The position numbers and the translations under genes were made by a program. Below the pieces are notes generated by a model. It was not told where the DNA came from. It ran no database searches and saw only the letters and a program-made list of their open reading frames with translations. Shown here one piece after another: positions 45,767 through 57,797 of a DNA stretch of 64,000 nucleotides (position 1 is its first letter; each line of letters opens with the position of its first letter). Source of the stretch: Mesostigma viride (taxonomy: Eukaryota; Streptophyta; Mesostigmatophyceae; Mesostigmatales; Mesostigmataceae); contig RPFO01000253.1 in the NCBI GenBank assembly GCA_009746045.1, positions 4,870,645-4,934,644 on the forward strand, in the 5' to 3' direction.

Positions 45767-45912
45767 CGTATATTGCGTAATAGCGTCGGAAAATTATATC
45801 AGCATGTGCGTCTTAGAAAGACGAAGCGATTGTGATATTCACGACTAAATTCGGTGCTCAAACGTGAAAGTTATGAGCTCCGACAGCCATGGCTACCTCG
45901 TGGCTCGTGGCA

Positions 45913-48290
45913 CGTGGCGAGGATATCTATCACATATCCCTGAGAAGGGGCATATGGTTTTTAATACATTCTATAGGCGATCGAGGTATACCTCTTATTA
46001 AATTTCACTATTCCTCTTTCCAACTCCGAATTCAATTGATTTCGGAGCCATTTTTCACCGACTTGCTGTTTGCCGCGAGGACATTCATTCATTCATTAAT
46101 AAGTACGTGGGTGCTAAACAAGGTAAAGGAACCGCCAGCCCCTCTACAAAACGAGGAGGGAGGGTGCTCTTGATCGAGCATGCGCTAGCTTCTCTAACTG
46201 GTACAATTGGGCAGGCCACAGAGCGCTCTCTCGGCATCATGGTTCGGGCACAACTGTGGGTGCAATACAACAGCTGCGAGCTAGGACATGCAGGCAAATG
46301 AATGAATCGACATGTAGACTTCATCATTTGCAAGCAGGAAGGCCTTGGAAAAAGTAATATTATCCTATTCAAGCTTTTGAAGGCTTCACGCACCATGTTT
46401 AAGGTCATTAAGGTGACCGGCCTTTCTTACGAAGTGCTGCTTGTCTTGATCACACAGCCATCCCTCCAACGTTCACTGTAAAGGCACTGCCTGGATCAGT
46501 CAAAATTCTAGCAGGCCTACCAGATGCACTGGTCAGCTCACTTGGTTGGTTCCGAACCGGCAGAAGTTTGGCAAGGTGACGGTGTTCACTTTAGCCATGA
46601 TATGGTGTTTAGCTCAACTATATTTTTGAGCATGCACGCCGTCTGCATTATATATCTATAGTTGGCAGTTGATGGGCAGAATAAGCCCACGTTTACTTGG
46701 CATGTCCCCTGGCCGGCCTGAAACCTCGCAGTGTTCCCCTTGACGTTGACGGCCGGTATGCATGTTGGGGTTAGCCGACGTACGAAAAGCAATACTCCAA
46801 TACAGAAAACGTGGACAGCGCAAGATAGGTAAAACTGATCGCCTGTGCGTTAAGAACGCCCGTGACAATATAAAAGTTACCGTTTCTGTCACGGATTCGT
46901 GCGTGACGCAGGCACATCTTAAGAGGCATGCAAACAAAATCCACGTGCATGCGAAATCCTCTGGCCGTTTGCAGGCATGGAGCATCAGCGGGTCATCCGA
47001 CCGTATCGCTTCTGAGATCGTAACCATGCTTTGCATGAAGCGCCGCATGAATGTGGAAGCCTCGCCGTATTACAGTTAAGTTCCAGAGGTGATTAAGTAC
47101 CGTTCCATCCAGCGAGAAGGACGTAGCTTGGAGACCATCCATGACGCCCACATCAAACAAAATTGCGGACAGCCTGATCCACATGTACACAACGACGACC
47201 CTAGTTTTGCGCCGATTGGCCGGCGACCGGCGTGCATCGACTCAGATGTAAGCATTCGTGCATTGACTAAGACGTGAACGGGGTAGATCTAGCGCTGAGA
47301 TGTCTCCAAGGGCTAAAGCTTCATCCCGACGTGACACCGGCCAGCAAACTGGGTATACGCGCGGAGTACAGCGGCCTTATTATTATGGATGCGCAATATT
47401 CCTGCATACTACGATACGCCGCTTCCCTACTACCGTAAAGCATGAGGCGGTGCAGGTCTCGTGCATCGCCGCAAAATCTTCACGTAGACTGTGCGTAATG
47501 AAGTTAGGGTGCCAGTTTATGGGTTGTAATCTGGGCTTCTAATGGTGCTGTTGTTCGTCCAACCACTCACATTCACGCCGACGTGCACGCAGCTCGTGCA
47601 TGGATGTCACCTGTCACGTGATGATTCTGCTTATGGATTTGGGATAAGAATCGAAGCGAGCTTTCGACGATGCCGAATTGCCGATTTGGTCTCCGCTGGC
47701 AGATGTCTAGGCATCGGCGACGGTTCAGTTGGCAGTATGACGGCCACGTCGAACATTGCTCAATCCAACATTCATAAAACGGTCCAGGTGTACCTCCAAC
47801 ATGCTTCCCTACAACAAACTGCCGTACAGATATTATCTCGCGACCAGCTGGCAAGCACGGAAGCGGTTATTTTTTCGCGGTAAAAACCTAACTGACTTGC
47901 CCGGACTTGCCAACGCACCTGCAAGCTGTCGCGAGTGGCTGCAATTTGCAATTTGCCGATTAGATCTTCTTCTTAAACCTTCGTCGAACGAAGTTAGGAA
48001 CAGTCGGTTCGGTCGTCTCGCACTCCTTGTGGCACGCCCTCAGCGCCAATTTCACTCTTTTACCATCTGGGACTCGGTATTAACCCTTTTGACACGGGTA
48101 TCATCGTCTGCAGTGAATTGTCGTCCAACTCGCAGTTCTAAAACATTTTAACTCGCACGAAAAGTTCCGAGGATCGCCGTGCAGAATCTCCTTATCGGAA
48201 AATTATGCGGTAATTGTAAGTCAGCTTGCCGATTCGTCTAGAGATCTGTGCGCTTAATCCTCTCACGCTCCGTGCTTAGATATCCTCGAC
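45913..48290. other. Spacer upstream of coiled-coil copy A
   Basis: No confident gene. A 105-codon plus-strand frame at 46762-47079 has no recognisable similarity and may be chance. A 108-bp block at 47773-47880 resembles one upstream of copy B. Confidence 0.5.
47773..47880 (+). other. Conserved block upstream of coiled-coil copy A, possible upstream exon
   Basis: Aligns with 57688-57797, sharing CCAGCTGGCAAGCAC-type sequence and ending CGCGGTAAAA versus CGCGGCAAAA. Translated, QVYLQHASLQQT..ILSRDQ parallels EVCTLHEVLLER..MFLSGQ. A 2-bp length difference near the end makes a shared coding frame uncertain. Confidence 0.35.
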
Positions 48291-51200
48291 ATGGCAGCAA
48301 TTCGCGACGTTATCCCTAGCATGCGATCCACCAACGTCCACGTGACATCCAGCCTGACAGCCAGACCACATGCGTCGATCCCTTCATCAAGTCGCCATGG
48401 CCAGCAGAGTTTCTATGGGTAAGGCCTTGCAACGGGTGTTCTCCTTCCTTGCGCCTAGGCAGAGCTTGCCACATCGTCTCCTTTGAATCTGGGTTTCCAC
48501 GAAGGTTAAGATTCATTCTTACCAAGCTTGCCAATTTCGATCTCTATCGTGCAGCAACCGTGATCACGGAAGGAGCGCCGCTCGGATACCTGGAAAGCCT
48601 GCGGGCGTGGTCTGCACGCTGTCGGATCAGCTCGGCAGCGCCGCGAGTGAGGACAACCTGATTGCCCGAGACAGGGTACGTTCTTGCGATGGTAGTAGTC
48701 AGTCGTGTTCTCGCATTACGATATTTTCGATCGCCCGAGACAGGGCATGTTGTGACGATGCTAGTAGCCGCTTGCGTTCCTCGGATAAGTGGTTTGAAAT
48801 CCCATTTCAGCGCAACGAGACGAATGGTACTACTTATATGTATTAAGCGATAGCATTCACTGCAGCAGAATATTGACACATGAGGCATATAGTTTGATTC
48901 CTATTCCACGCGCTGTGTAAGTCAACCCATGACCCTCAACGGCCTGTTCTCGGGGCCCTCGTGGTTAAGGTTGGAAGTTGCATAACTCGTGCTCAAGCTA
49001 GTAGCTACAAACAACAAGTACCTACTAACAATAGTGGTATCTCTTTGGTCATAGTAAAAAATCATCACAGTGAATAATAATAAATTTGATGTACCTGTGG
49101 GTGAGCACACCTTTTCGTTCTGCATGTTGTCGGGACTCCAGGTAGGTTTATTTAATGTTCGACACCCTGCCGACGATGAGGACGGAACACACCAAACTTA
49201 CAGATCAGGATCTACCTCAATGAAATGCTAACATGTATTCTTAAGAATATTTTTGTAGCCACTACAGACGCATTATCGAATGATGTTTGGTCAGAGTATC
49301 TGTACTTTTCCTCCATGAGAGAGCTGCCTGAGAGTATACATTCCGCTTCTTCTGTCTCAACCTTGTCCGGTCCTGTATGTGTCTCACCCGTGCACAGGCG
49401 GAGAGCAGCACCAGCGGCGGGTGGGGCTTTGCCCAATTCTCCAAGATCCTTCCCTTCAAGCGGCCGACCCAGGGCGCCAGCAGCGTCGATCTGCGTGACA
49501 AACTGGAGCAGGTGTTGCTGGAGGCGGTGGAGAGCCCAGCGGAGAGGGGTGCGTCTGCCAGTGTTTATCGCCCTTACATTTTATTTTATTTTAGCGGGAC
49601 TTTTTCTGTTTAACGCCCCATCGGTGTTGCCTCTTTCACGCAAGCAGTTGATCACTATCATCGAGTTTGCCAATTTACGAGTTAACCATTGTCAACTGTG
49701 TACAAGGGATGGTGGTCTGCGCATAGAGCACAGAGCTTGTCCGCGAGTCTGGCAGTGGTCAGCACACAAATTGTGCAGAACACTGGTACGGACTCTTTGT
49801 ACGAAGAGAACTCTGGCGCATGGGTCGTCACTTGCTACCACATAGGCATGTTTCGTCATCGTTCTGTGTGCAGCAGCATCGGCTGACAAGCGAGGTGACA
49901 TGTCTGATGTGTCTTATGCCAGCATTGCATAGGATAGTGACACATATCTTTTGTATAGTATGCCAGCATTCCACGTCTCTTCTAATGCTCTTTGCTGCAT
50001 CTGCAGACATGTTGGTGGCGCGCACTCTTCTGACACACGTCTACGATGCATCCACTTATATGATAACCACGTATACGATGCATCCAACGGTAATGTTCCC
50101 ATCCCACGTTAACTTGTCCATCCCATAGTAGGATACAATGCATCCCATGCTTAGCTGCTACCATCCCATGTCAGCTTGTCCTATCCCATAGAAGCATTCG
50201 ATGCATTCCATGCTAACCTGCTCCCATGGCTCTCTTCACTTGGCCTCGGGGCTGCGTGCTCCGCAGACCTCCTCGTCACACGCGCTTGCGAGGTGGCTGC
50301 CGAGTACCAGGAGGCCTGGGCGGCGCGTGAGAGCAAGCTGGTGGCGGAGGCGGCGGCGCTCAAGGAGAAGAGTGACAAGCTGGAGTCGTGAGTTTACACT
50401 TCCTAGCAGTAATTATAGTATGCCTCGAGTGATATGCTGATAGTGATAGTAGCATGCCTTGAGACGCCTCTCATGATATGCCTGACTGGTCCGCCCCCTG
50501 TGTTACTGTTGAGGATTTATGCCTACAAGGATTATGCTCACATGACGCAGCGATGTGTTAGTTGATTATTGCAAGACTATCTTTCTGGAGGGTGACAAGC
50601 TGGGGTCGCGTGGGTTGTGTGTGTGCATGTGTGTGTATGTGTGTTCTGTCTACTTGTCCTAGTGCATGCTTGATGCCGCTGTGGGTAGGTGGGTGGTGTT
50701 CCCGGCTGGCTATAGGACAACTACATGTCTGCCCGCATTAAGATGAGATACCTGCATCATGCATGATCCATGGAAGCTAGCAGTGATTCTATCAAAAACA
50801 CTGACAGCAAGGACGCAGAAGGCATCGTAATGTCATGCCTCTTTTTGACAACCTTGTTCCCTCCATGCCTTCTCGACAAGGCCCTTAAAGCTTTTGAGAA
50901 CTACTACCAAACACCCCACTCACCGCGATGTCAACCGAGAGGGTGCATCATCAATGCATCTGGAGACAGAAAAGGTGTTGTCTATGTCTGGAAACATACA
51001 AAAATGGTGTCTAACTGTTTCCCCTTCCTAATGACATACGTCACATCCCACCCTACTGGTCCTGGCACCTGCAGGGAGCGTCGCCAGCTTGTCAAGAAGC
51101 TGGAGTCGATGACGAACACGTCCGCTGTACGTCGGCTCTACCATGAATGCGTGCCCCCTTCTGTCACTTGCGTGCACGGTTAGGAATGAATGTATAATGT

Positions 51201-53613
51201 AATACGATGCTGTCATGATTTCACATATGAAATGTGTGCCCGCCCGTATCACTTAAGAGTGCACTTTTGGGCGGTCACAGAGCCCCAAGGTTCCCGACAG
51301 AAATCTGCACGCCGTCTAATAGTTGTGCTGTAGTCTCCCTGGCAAGTTCCTTAATTCTAGTGCCTGAAAATTTCTTGGTAAGGTCAGGCTGGAATGGCGT
51401 GCCTTGTTGCCTTGAATGGTGTTCCCCATTGCCTTCATTACCTGTTTCTTTCTCTCCTTTTGAAGGCGTCTGATAGCAAGAATCTCATGTCTTTTTCTGT
51501 ACGCTCCGTTTCTTTGAACAATTTTTTATTGCCAGCTGCGGAGGATGCTGTCAGACGCAGAGGCACTGTCGCAGCTGGCCGAAGAGGGCAAGGCGGCGCA
51601 AGAGATTGAGGCGCAGCGGTTGACCAGGGACTTGGCGGCAGTCAAGGAGCAGCTGCAGAAGGAGAAGGGCGCTGTGCTGGTGAGGCCATGGGGGAGAGTG
51701 GAGAGAGAGAGAGGGAAAGAGAGGGATACCAGAGAGAAGGAGAGAGGGGGTAGATGTCAGTAGAATGTGAGTGAATGAAGAGAGGGGAGAAGGGCGCCTG
51801 AAGAAATATGACAAGAGGGAGATAGGGGAGGAAATTGAGAGTGCTATAAAGAAGGGAACAGAGTGTTGAAGGTGGAGATTGCACTGTCCACACACAGACT
51901 TTCATGGACAAAACTCTCATCAATAAACTTCCTAGTAGTATCATCTTTCAATACCCCAAACTCTTTTAAACGAACTTCCTAGTAGTATCAGCCTCCTATA
52001 CCCTGAACTCTTATCAATAAACTTCATAGTAGTATCAACCTTCTACACCCTCCTGATGCAGGCGTCATTATGTTATCTTACTCCACATCCCCGTACCGTG
52101 ACGGCATCCTCCCCATTCTCTATGCCATTTTGTGACCGCAGATTATGAGGACCAAGCAGTTTGTACCTTAAGCTATGCTTTAAGCTGTTTGTGTCCACCA
52201 TGTCTCCCTTTCTCCGCACGCGCTATTAGCCTAAAGCTGTTAATCACAAGGTATGGAGACCAAAGCTATTTTCAACATAAGAGCTCTCTGTACTAACCAT
52301 CTTCCCCCTTGTCCATGCAACATTGCTGACCACAGGAGATGAAGACCAAGCTGGCCGCCGTGACCTCCCTCCAGCAAGTTGTCCCTGGTCTCCAGAAGAG
52401 CCTGCTGCAGGCGGCCACGGAGCGCGAGGCCCTGACGCACGCGCTGGCGACTGTGCTGGTTCTCTTTGTCGCGCAATCCAAGGAGCTGGCTGATGGCTTT
52501 GCGGCAAAGACAAAGGACTTGGCAGAAAAGTACGCCAAGCAGTCCAAGGAGCTGGCGGAGGCCAAGAAGCAGCTGGTCAACCTGCCAGGGATGGCGGCCA
52601 GGATCACGTACCTGGAGGACATGGTGGGTGGACGCACCTGCTGATGCGATACCGTTGACACCCTCTGCTACACACAATTTATAGTAGATGTTTACAGTAA
52701 ATGTCTTCATTTGTTCGTGAGCTGGCTGCCAGGATCCCCTGTTCAGAGGAGTTGGTATGGTATGGTGACTCGGATGAAAAGCCATATTTACCATCGGCCT
52801 ATTCATCGGCTTATAACGAGGATCAAGGACCTGGAGGGTATGGTTCCAGGACTTGCTAGGTCATCGATTCGTTTATGTGTCAAGAAGCCTGAGTCAAGGC
52901 TATCAGGCAGAGCTGAGCAGCGATATGGCGTGCGCTCTATTCCACTTTGTGTTTCCGTTCCATTTACCCCCACTCCCACTCAAGTTTGTGTTTCTCTTCA
53001 CTGTTTTCTTAACTCTTCGTGTGCCCTGTTTTGTACTGCGTGTCATGTGCATGGAAATCGTTTTAACAGCTTGCCCAAAGCCGCCGGCAGCTCATCTTCA
53101 AGGCCTCCCCCCGGAAAGAGAAGCCAAAGGTGAGTTTTTGGTTCAATATGTTCACAATATGTAGTTTCGCTCGGACGCACGTTTTGGCTGGAGTCTTGAA
53201 TGTGGTCATGTTCACGTTCACATTTGCTTATTCGTGTACCAGTCGTTTATCTTCCATCATTCGTTCTTCTTACAAAATGCAAATTTCTCATGTGTAAGTA
53301 AGGGTCCCTGAATTTCTAGAACAGCTAGCTTTGAGTGGTTATTGTGCATAGAGTAGTTAGTCTACGTAAAGTGGCTATTCTAAATAGAGTTTCCGGTAGC
53401 AACCTTGTCACCCTATCTAAACATTTCTATCGATGAGACAGCCAGTGCAGGCAAGAAATCTGGAGAGTACGGACTGTGGTAGCTCGAGCCTGCTATTCTC
53501 TTCTATCTATTACATGACTAAGTTTCCTTGTGCCTTCCTGTGCGCCCCTGCATGGCTTATGTGCTCTACTCTTTACTGTGCAGGGCGAGAAGAGGAGGTC
53601 AAGGTGGGCGTAA
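48291..53613 (+). CDS. Coiled-coil protein of unknown function, tandem copy A, nine exons
   Basis: I do not recognise this family. Exons 48291-48418, 48555-48675, 49398-49548, 50267-50387, 51075-51126, 51536-51679, 52336-52623, 53070-53129 and 53584-53613 join in phase to 364 codons plus stop. The N-terminal 80 residues are Ser/Arg-rich. Exon 3 carries a distinctive GGWGFAQFSKILPFKRPTQG. Exons 4-7 are a long coiled coil (CEVAAEYQEAWAARESKLVA, ERRQLVKKLE, QLQKEKGAVL, ending ITYLEDM). The C-terminus is basic (SPRKEKPKGEKRRSRWA). Every exon through 7 has a counterpart with the same phase in copy B 10 kb downstream, which strongly supports the model. The ATG at 48291 is shared with copy B, but upstream exons are possible because the frame is open across the ATG. 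Intron sequences are unalignable between copies. Confidence 0.75.
50580..50615 (+). repeat. Donor-side copy of exon 4, coiled-coil copy A
   Basis: GGGTGACAAGCTGGGGTCGC repeats the exon end AGTGACAAGCTGGAGTCGTG at 50371, about 210 bp downstream. Confidence 0.75.
52718..52862 (+). repeat. Two donor-side copies of exon 7, coiled-coil copy A
   Basis: GAGCTGGCTGCCAGGATC (52719) and GAGGATCAAGGACCTGGAGG with GTATGG (52818) copy ATGGCGGCCAGGATCACGTA and CTGGAGGACATGG at 52590-52625. Confidence 0.72.
53426..53502 (+). repeat. Dispersed repeat family, diverged fragment (last intron of coiled-coil copy A)
   Basis: Contains GCAGGCAAGAAATCTGGAGA and GTGGTAGCTCGAGCCTGCTA, matching the first 75 bp of the family with several substitutions. 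Confidence 0.65.
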
Positions 53614-53964
53614 GGTCACCCCCGACATCCAAGGCATGTGACTAAGGTCAATTGGTGAAGGAGGAACCCTAACCAGCGCACGTGCGCATGCCAGGCTATC
53701 CTTTCCCAGATGGGGGCTGCAGTTAATCAGGCATGGGAGGCGATATTGAAAATGGGGCTGTGATCGGCGTGGTCTTCATCAGGGCCAGCACGTTGCCCAG
53801 AAGCCAGGGATGTCGTGGTTTACCGGGAAGTCAATCCTGGGCAAAAAATTCCATTGTGAACATCATCAACGCCATCACCATCGTCGTCAACAGAACATTA
53901 ACAGCAGCAGCAACGACAACAGCAGCAACAGCAAGAATAGCAACAGAAATGACAGCAGCGACAA

Positions 53965-54021
<57 letters not shown>

Positions 54022-54959
54022 TGTTGGCGTCCTCTGCTGGTGGCACCGTTTACCGTGCGGTTGCTGCGTGGCTTCTCTGCTTTGCGCATATGAACACAAA
54101 CACACAAGCGGTACACGTCATGCAAGGGATTTGGCATGTCACAGCCAGCACTGCCTCCCTACGAGAAAAACAGAACAAGTGGGGTTGACCACAACTGCCA
54201 TGCTGGCTGGCATACCAGACGCGTAGCTGTCAGCCATGGGCTACGTGAGCATTATTTATCAAAGAACCCAGCCCTGAGAACAAGAGGGCCTGGACCATAG
54301 GAAGTCAACCAAGCCGTGCGCAAGCGTGCCTCTTTACTGGCCTTAACTGGTGCTGCAAGACCGACTTGTCGGAAATGAGATGCGGTACAAACAAGAAAGA
54401 ACATCTGTATATACTACTACAGCTGTGTGTGTGGAGATTCGGGAAAACTGTCTGCTAAGAGGTTTGTCCAGCAGAACAGCGTCCAGTACTGTGGAGGCGG
54501 CATGCTTGTAAGAATAGCCTACTCTGGCCTGCATGTGGGGCAGTTTGGCTCCAACTGGACATCTAAATAGCTTTTCATAGGTTTTGTAGATAGCTCTTCC
54601 ATTTTATGTCCATATCAATTTTTTTGCATGTGAGATTGATTCAATTGGGTACAAACAATAATAAAACACTTTTGTCTAGAAATATACTTTGCACTTGAGC
54701 TTTTAGGCTCTGCGACCTCCCAGGTGCGAGTAGGTAGGCACGGTGCCCATGTCATGCAGCAGACGAGCACATTTGTCTGTTAGCATGTTAACTTTTTTGT
54801 AATTTTTTTCCTTATGAGACAGCATAGGACTCCGTGGCATGAAGGTGAGGGTCCCATGCCAGACCCCCTAAAACCATATCAGCAAATAACATGCAGGGCT
54901 GGCCTAGGGGTACCCAAGAGATGAATTTGGCATGTAATTAGGATATATGTACATATATA
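53614..54959. other. Intergenic, 3' of coiled-coil copy A
   Basis: No gene seen; contains the CAACAG repeat. Nothing else identifiable. Confidence 0.5.
53893..54022. repeat. CAACAG/AACAGC repeat
   Basis: Hexamer and trinucleotide CAG/CAA tract downstream of coiled-coil copy A, purest at 53955-54021. Confidence 0.88.
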
Positions 54960-55090
54960 TTCATGGAGAATGATAGATTATGGAGGTGAGATGGGCATGC
55001 AACATAAGGAAAAACCCGAAAAGGAGAAGAACCCTGAAGAAATTAAGAGGAATCTGACACGGACATCCAAGGATCACGCCAGCTGCACAA
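54960..55090. repeat. Direct repeat flanking the retroelement fragment, left copy
   Basis: About 130 bp nearly identical to 55993-56120. Both copies contain GGGCATGCAACATAAGGA and AATCTGACACGGACATCCAA, in the same orientation, 0.9 kb apart. Confidence 0.85.
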
Positions 55091-55108
55091 GGTTAGGATA
55101 TATCAGAA

Positions 55109-55480
55109 TTGGGGTATGTTCTCCTGAAGGTGGTGCTCGGCATGGTCCGGTCCGTTTTCCCCCACGCGAACATCCGGTCTGAGAATGCGGACGGCGCGGC
55201 TTTCTACCCCCCCAACCACCGACCTGACATCGTGGTTCTGGACTTTGAGGGAGGCGGCCGGCACTTGCTCATTGACGTTTCTGTGGCTGGCCCCTTGGCT
55301 CTTAGCCATGTGGTTGGTGCATCCCAGGTGGCGAGCTACACGGCGGATCGGCCGGCTGAGCGGGCCAAGCTCACGGCCTACGGAGACGTCGGGCACCACC
55401 GTGTGGTGCATGCCCTTTGTCTTGGAGGAGTTCGGGGCCATGGGGACCCTGACTGCCGGCTCCGGGAGCTAGGACCGCCT
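55109..55480 (+). pseudogene. Frameshifted retroelement C-terminal fragment
   Basis: The frame from 55109 reads RPDIVVLDFEGGGRHLLIDV then SVAGPLALSHVV, the kind of C-terminal segment that follows reverse transcriptase in many algal and plant-type non-LTR elements (LLDVSV followed by an Ala/Arg helix and a PFVLE.FGAMG motif). The second half, MPFVLEEFGAMGT, is in another frame, so a frameshift lies near 55385. No RT core motif is present. It is flanked by direct repeats. The identification is from recall of the domain pattern and is only moderately sure. Confidence 0.5.
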
Positions 55481-55992
55481 GGACCCGGAGGGCCAGCGGG
55501 CCCCTTGGTCAGCGCGGACCTGGACATCGTATTGGCGCCAACGCCTTTCGGTAGCGATTACACCCCCCCCCACACGTTTAAGATTGGGGTCCGACCAATC
55601 CAGGGCTCATGATCTTAAAGAATCTTACTACTGTGATTCGATTCTACTAAGTTCTACTACATTCTACTACAATTATACTACAAGTAGAGGTCAAATCCAG
55701 GGGCTCATGATCTTAAACCTGAGAATCTTAAACGTGGGGGGGGGGGGGGGGGGGGGGGTACCCGGGCTATGGCTGAGATCTTGCTCCGCCGCACACGAGC
55801 TGACTTTGCGGCGCAGCACAGTTATTAGGCTGGTTTACTTCATTCTGCGGTTTGGATCGAGTACGTGTCCCATGCCGGCTGTATAGTTGATTTGTCGTGG
55901 TACTCCCTCTTGTCAGCGTTGGCTTTGTTTATTTTTACGTGTGGGCCTTTACTCTGATGTAAGTAATTATAATTTTTAATACTACTGCATAA

Positions 55993-56120
55993 TTCATTGA
56001 GAATGATAAGTTACGGAGGTGAGAGGGGCATGCAACATAAGGATAACCCGGAAAAGAAGAAGAACCCTTAAGAAATTAATAGGAATCTGACACGGACATC
56101 CAAGGATCACGCTGCACAAC
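55993..56120. repeat. Direct repeat flanking the retroelement fragment, right copy
   Basis: Second copy of the 54960-55090 repeat, with scattered substitutions and small deletions. The two could be ends of one decayed element or two insertions of a short element. Confidence 0.85.
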
Positions 56121-57687
56121 GTACAACTAACACAGCCGCGAAATCATGCCTGACACTTGGTAAGGTAACTGGCATCAGCATAGCAGGCCAGGGTGGCTAA
56201 GCCCTGCTACCATGCATTGCCACGGGCGCTGACTGCTGACTATGCATGTGCAGTATCAGGGCTCAAGTGACAAGCTCAGTGCTTTACCTGGGCCTCGTTC
56301 CCCTAGTGGGCTGCACAGTCAATGCTGCCATAACCTGCTGTAATTGTTTGTCCTCGATCTGGAATGGAGAGGCCAACGGGAGGCGGAAGGACAGCGTCCG
56401 ATTTTTAAAAAATGGAGACCAAGGTATACATTCTGTCACCAAAAAGCCTGTATATTCTGGCTTTTGCATGAAGCCACTCCCTAGCAAAAAAAAACTGAAA
56501 GCCAACCAGCCCAACTCATAGATGCCACCAGCTGGAGCGGGCCCTATTATTGAAAACGAGCATTAACTAATTGCCACATTGCGCCTAACTATTATCCACT
56601 TTCTTGTGGTGTGGCCGCACGAACCAATGATCTCGCAAGGTCCTTTGGAGGCACAAAATGGGCCAATGCTCAAAATGACGAACCTGGTCCTCGGCCCCAG
56701 CCCGATTTTCCAAGTCCCCAGCCCGAGACATGGCATCTCGGCGCCTCCCTCGATCTTGATGGTATACATGATATAGCAGCTGATACTTAATCGCAAGCAA
56801 TGTGAAACTGTATGTAAGCAGAAACCGTTACAGCGGTGATGGGAATGCCCGTGGCGACAGCCTTCGCAGATGCCACGCAGTTTTATACGCCACGAACCGA
56901 CATCGGGCGAGGCTGGCATGGGCAGGCACTTCCAGCATGAGCATCGGCGGGTCTACCTTTGCCGACCACGACGCAATGTTGTCATATATATTATTCGTGC
57001 CTAGTTCTTAGCCGAAACCTTGGCATGACAGCTGCCTTACCGCAGTGTTCTATGGTGATTGGCGAGAGAAACGCAGATTGAACGATCACAATATGCCCAC
57101 AAAAGATAAATTCACGGCAGAAATCCAGTCAATCACGGAGGTGTCGTAGACATAAACTGGGTGGAACATTCGACCTTTTTCCCGGCCATTGGCAGCGGAA
57201 TTCGACGATGTGATTCGAATAACATCGTGGATAGCCTGGCCCGCGGCTGACGCCTGACATGCCCGAGGTACAGCAGCCTGCAAACCGAGTACACGAGTAT
57301 TGTGACTGTTGGTCAATACGATGTCCACAGGATACGATTGGCGGTTGACAATTTTGCTTAGCTCAGTATTGTTGTACTCGCTGGCGCATCGCATTATTTA
57401 GAAAAGCGTTCATCTTAGCGATGCATGCTGGTGACAGCCTAAGGTTGCAATATTGCTTGTGTGAAGCAGTTGTTGTGTCATTTGTGTGTCAACGCAACGC
57501 TGCTTTGGTGGGTCAAGCATTCAATTGACGGATTCGAAGACGGGTCTGCTCGATCAGGAAGCCGCTTGCCGCCCACCGTGATTGCTGGCGAAATGGCTAC
57601 GCACGTGCGACGGTTCGGCTGGCAGCGGCTGGCAGCGGCTGGCAGTGTCCCGGCACATTACTCATTTGGCGCCATCTGGCAAGGATT
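56121..57687. other. Intergenic between the retroelement fragment and coiled-coil copy B
   Basis: No gene seen. Short frames here have no recognisable content and no partner in the copy A upstream region that I could align. Confidence 0.5.
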
Positions 57688-57797
57688 GACGAGACCGCCG
57701 AGGTGTGCACCCTGCATGAAGTCCTACTAGAAAGAACCGTACACATGTTTCTTTCTGGCCAGCTGTCAAGCACTGGAGAGCTTATTAGTCTCCGCGG
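57688..57797 (+). other. Conserved block upstream of coiled-coil copy B, possible upstream exon
   Basis: Counterpart of 47773-47880, about 390 bp before the ATG of copy B. It shows that the tandem duplication reaches at least this far upstream. Confidence 0.35.

Larger units (their letters stand above)
40111..45912. mobile_element. Tail-to-tail palindrome of two LINE ORF1-like element copies
   Basis: The sequence from about 40111 to 43905 is repeated in inverted orientation at 43921-45912. Outer ends share GCCACGAGCCACGAGGTA and the following 150 bp, inner ends share the last several hundred bases after the ORF. Both copies end in a CAATT pentamer tail, the kind of short-repeat 3' end seen in some non-LTR retrotransposons, separated by a 15-bp spacer at 43906-43920. 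Only an ORF1-like gene is present; no reverse transcriptase frame is found in either arm. The right arm is about 2.0 kb and intact; the left arm is longer because of internal insertions. It could be two independent insertions or one inverted duplication. Confidence 0.75.

Noticed and set aside
46762-47079. 105-codon basic frame upstream of coiled-coil copy A
   Set aside because: No partner upstream of copy B, no recognisable domain, and codon use unlike nearby exons; kept only as a note.
50770-51183. 137-codon frame including the exon 5 peptide of coiled-coil copy A
   Set aside because: It is intron sequence running into exon 5; copy B shows that the exon begins after the CAG at 51074.
55733-55762. 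Poly-G run as a functional G-quadruplex
   Set aside because: Homopolymer runs of G or C are common in this window and several may be sequencing-length artefacts; nothing links this one to a gene.
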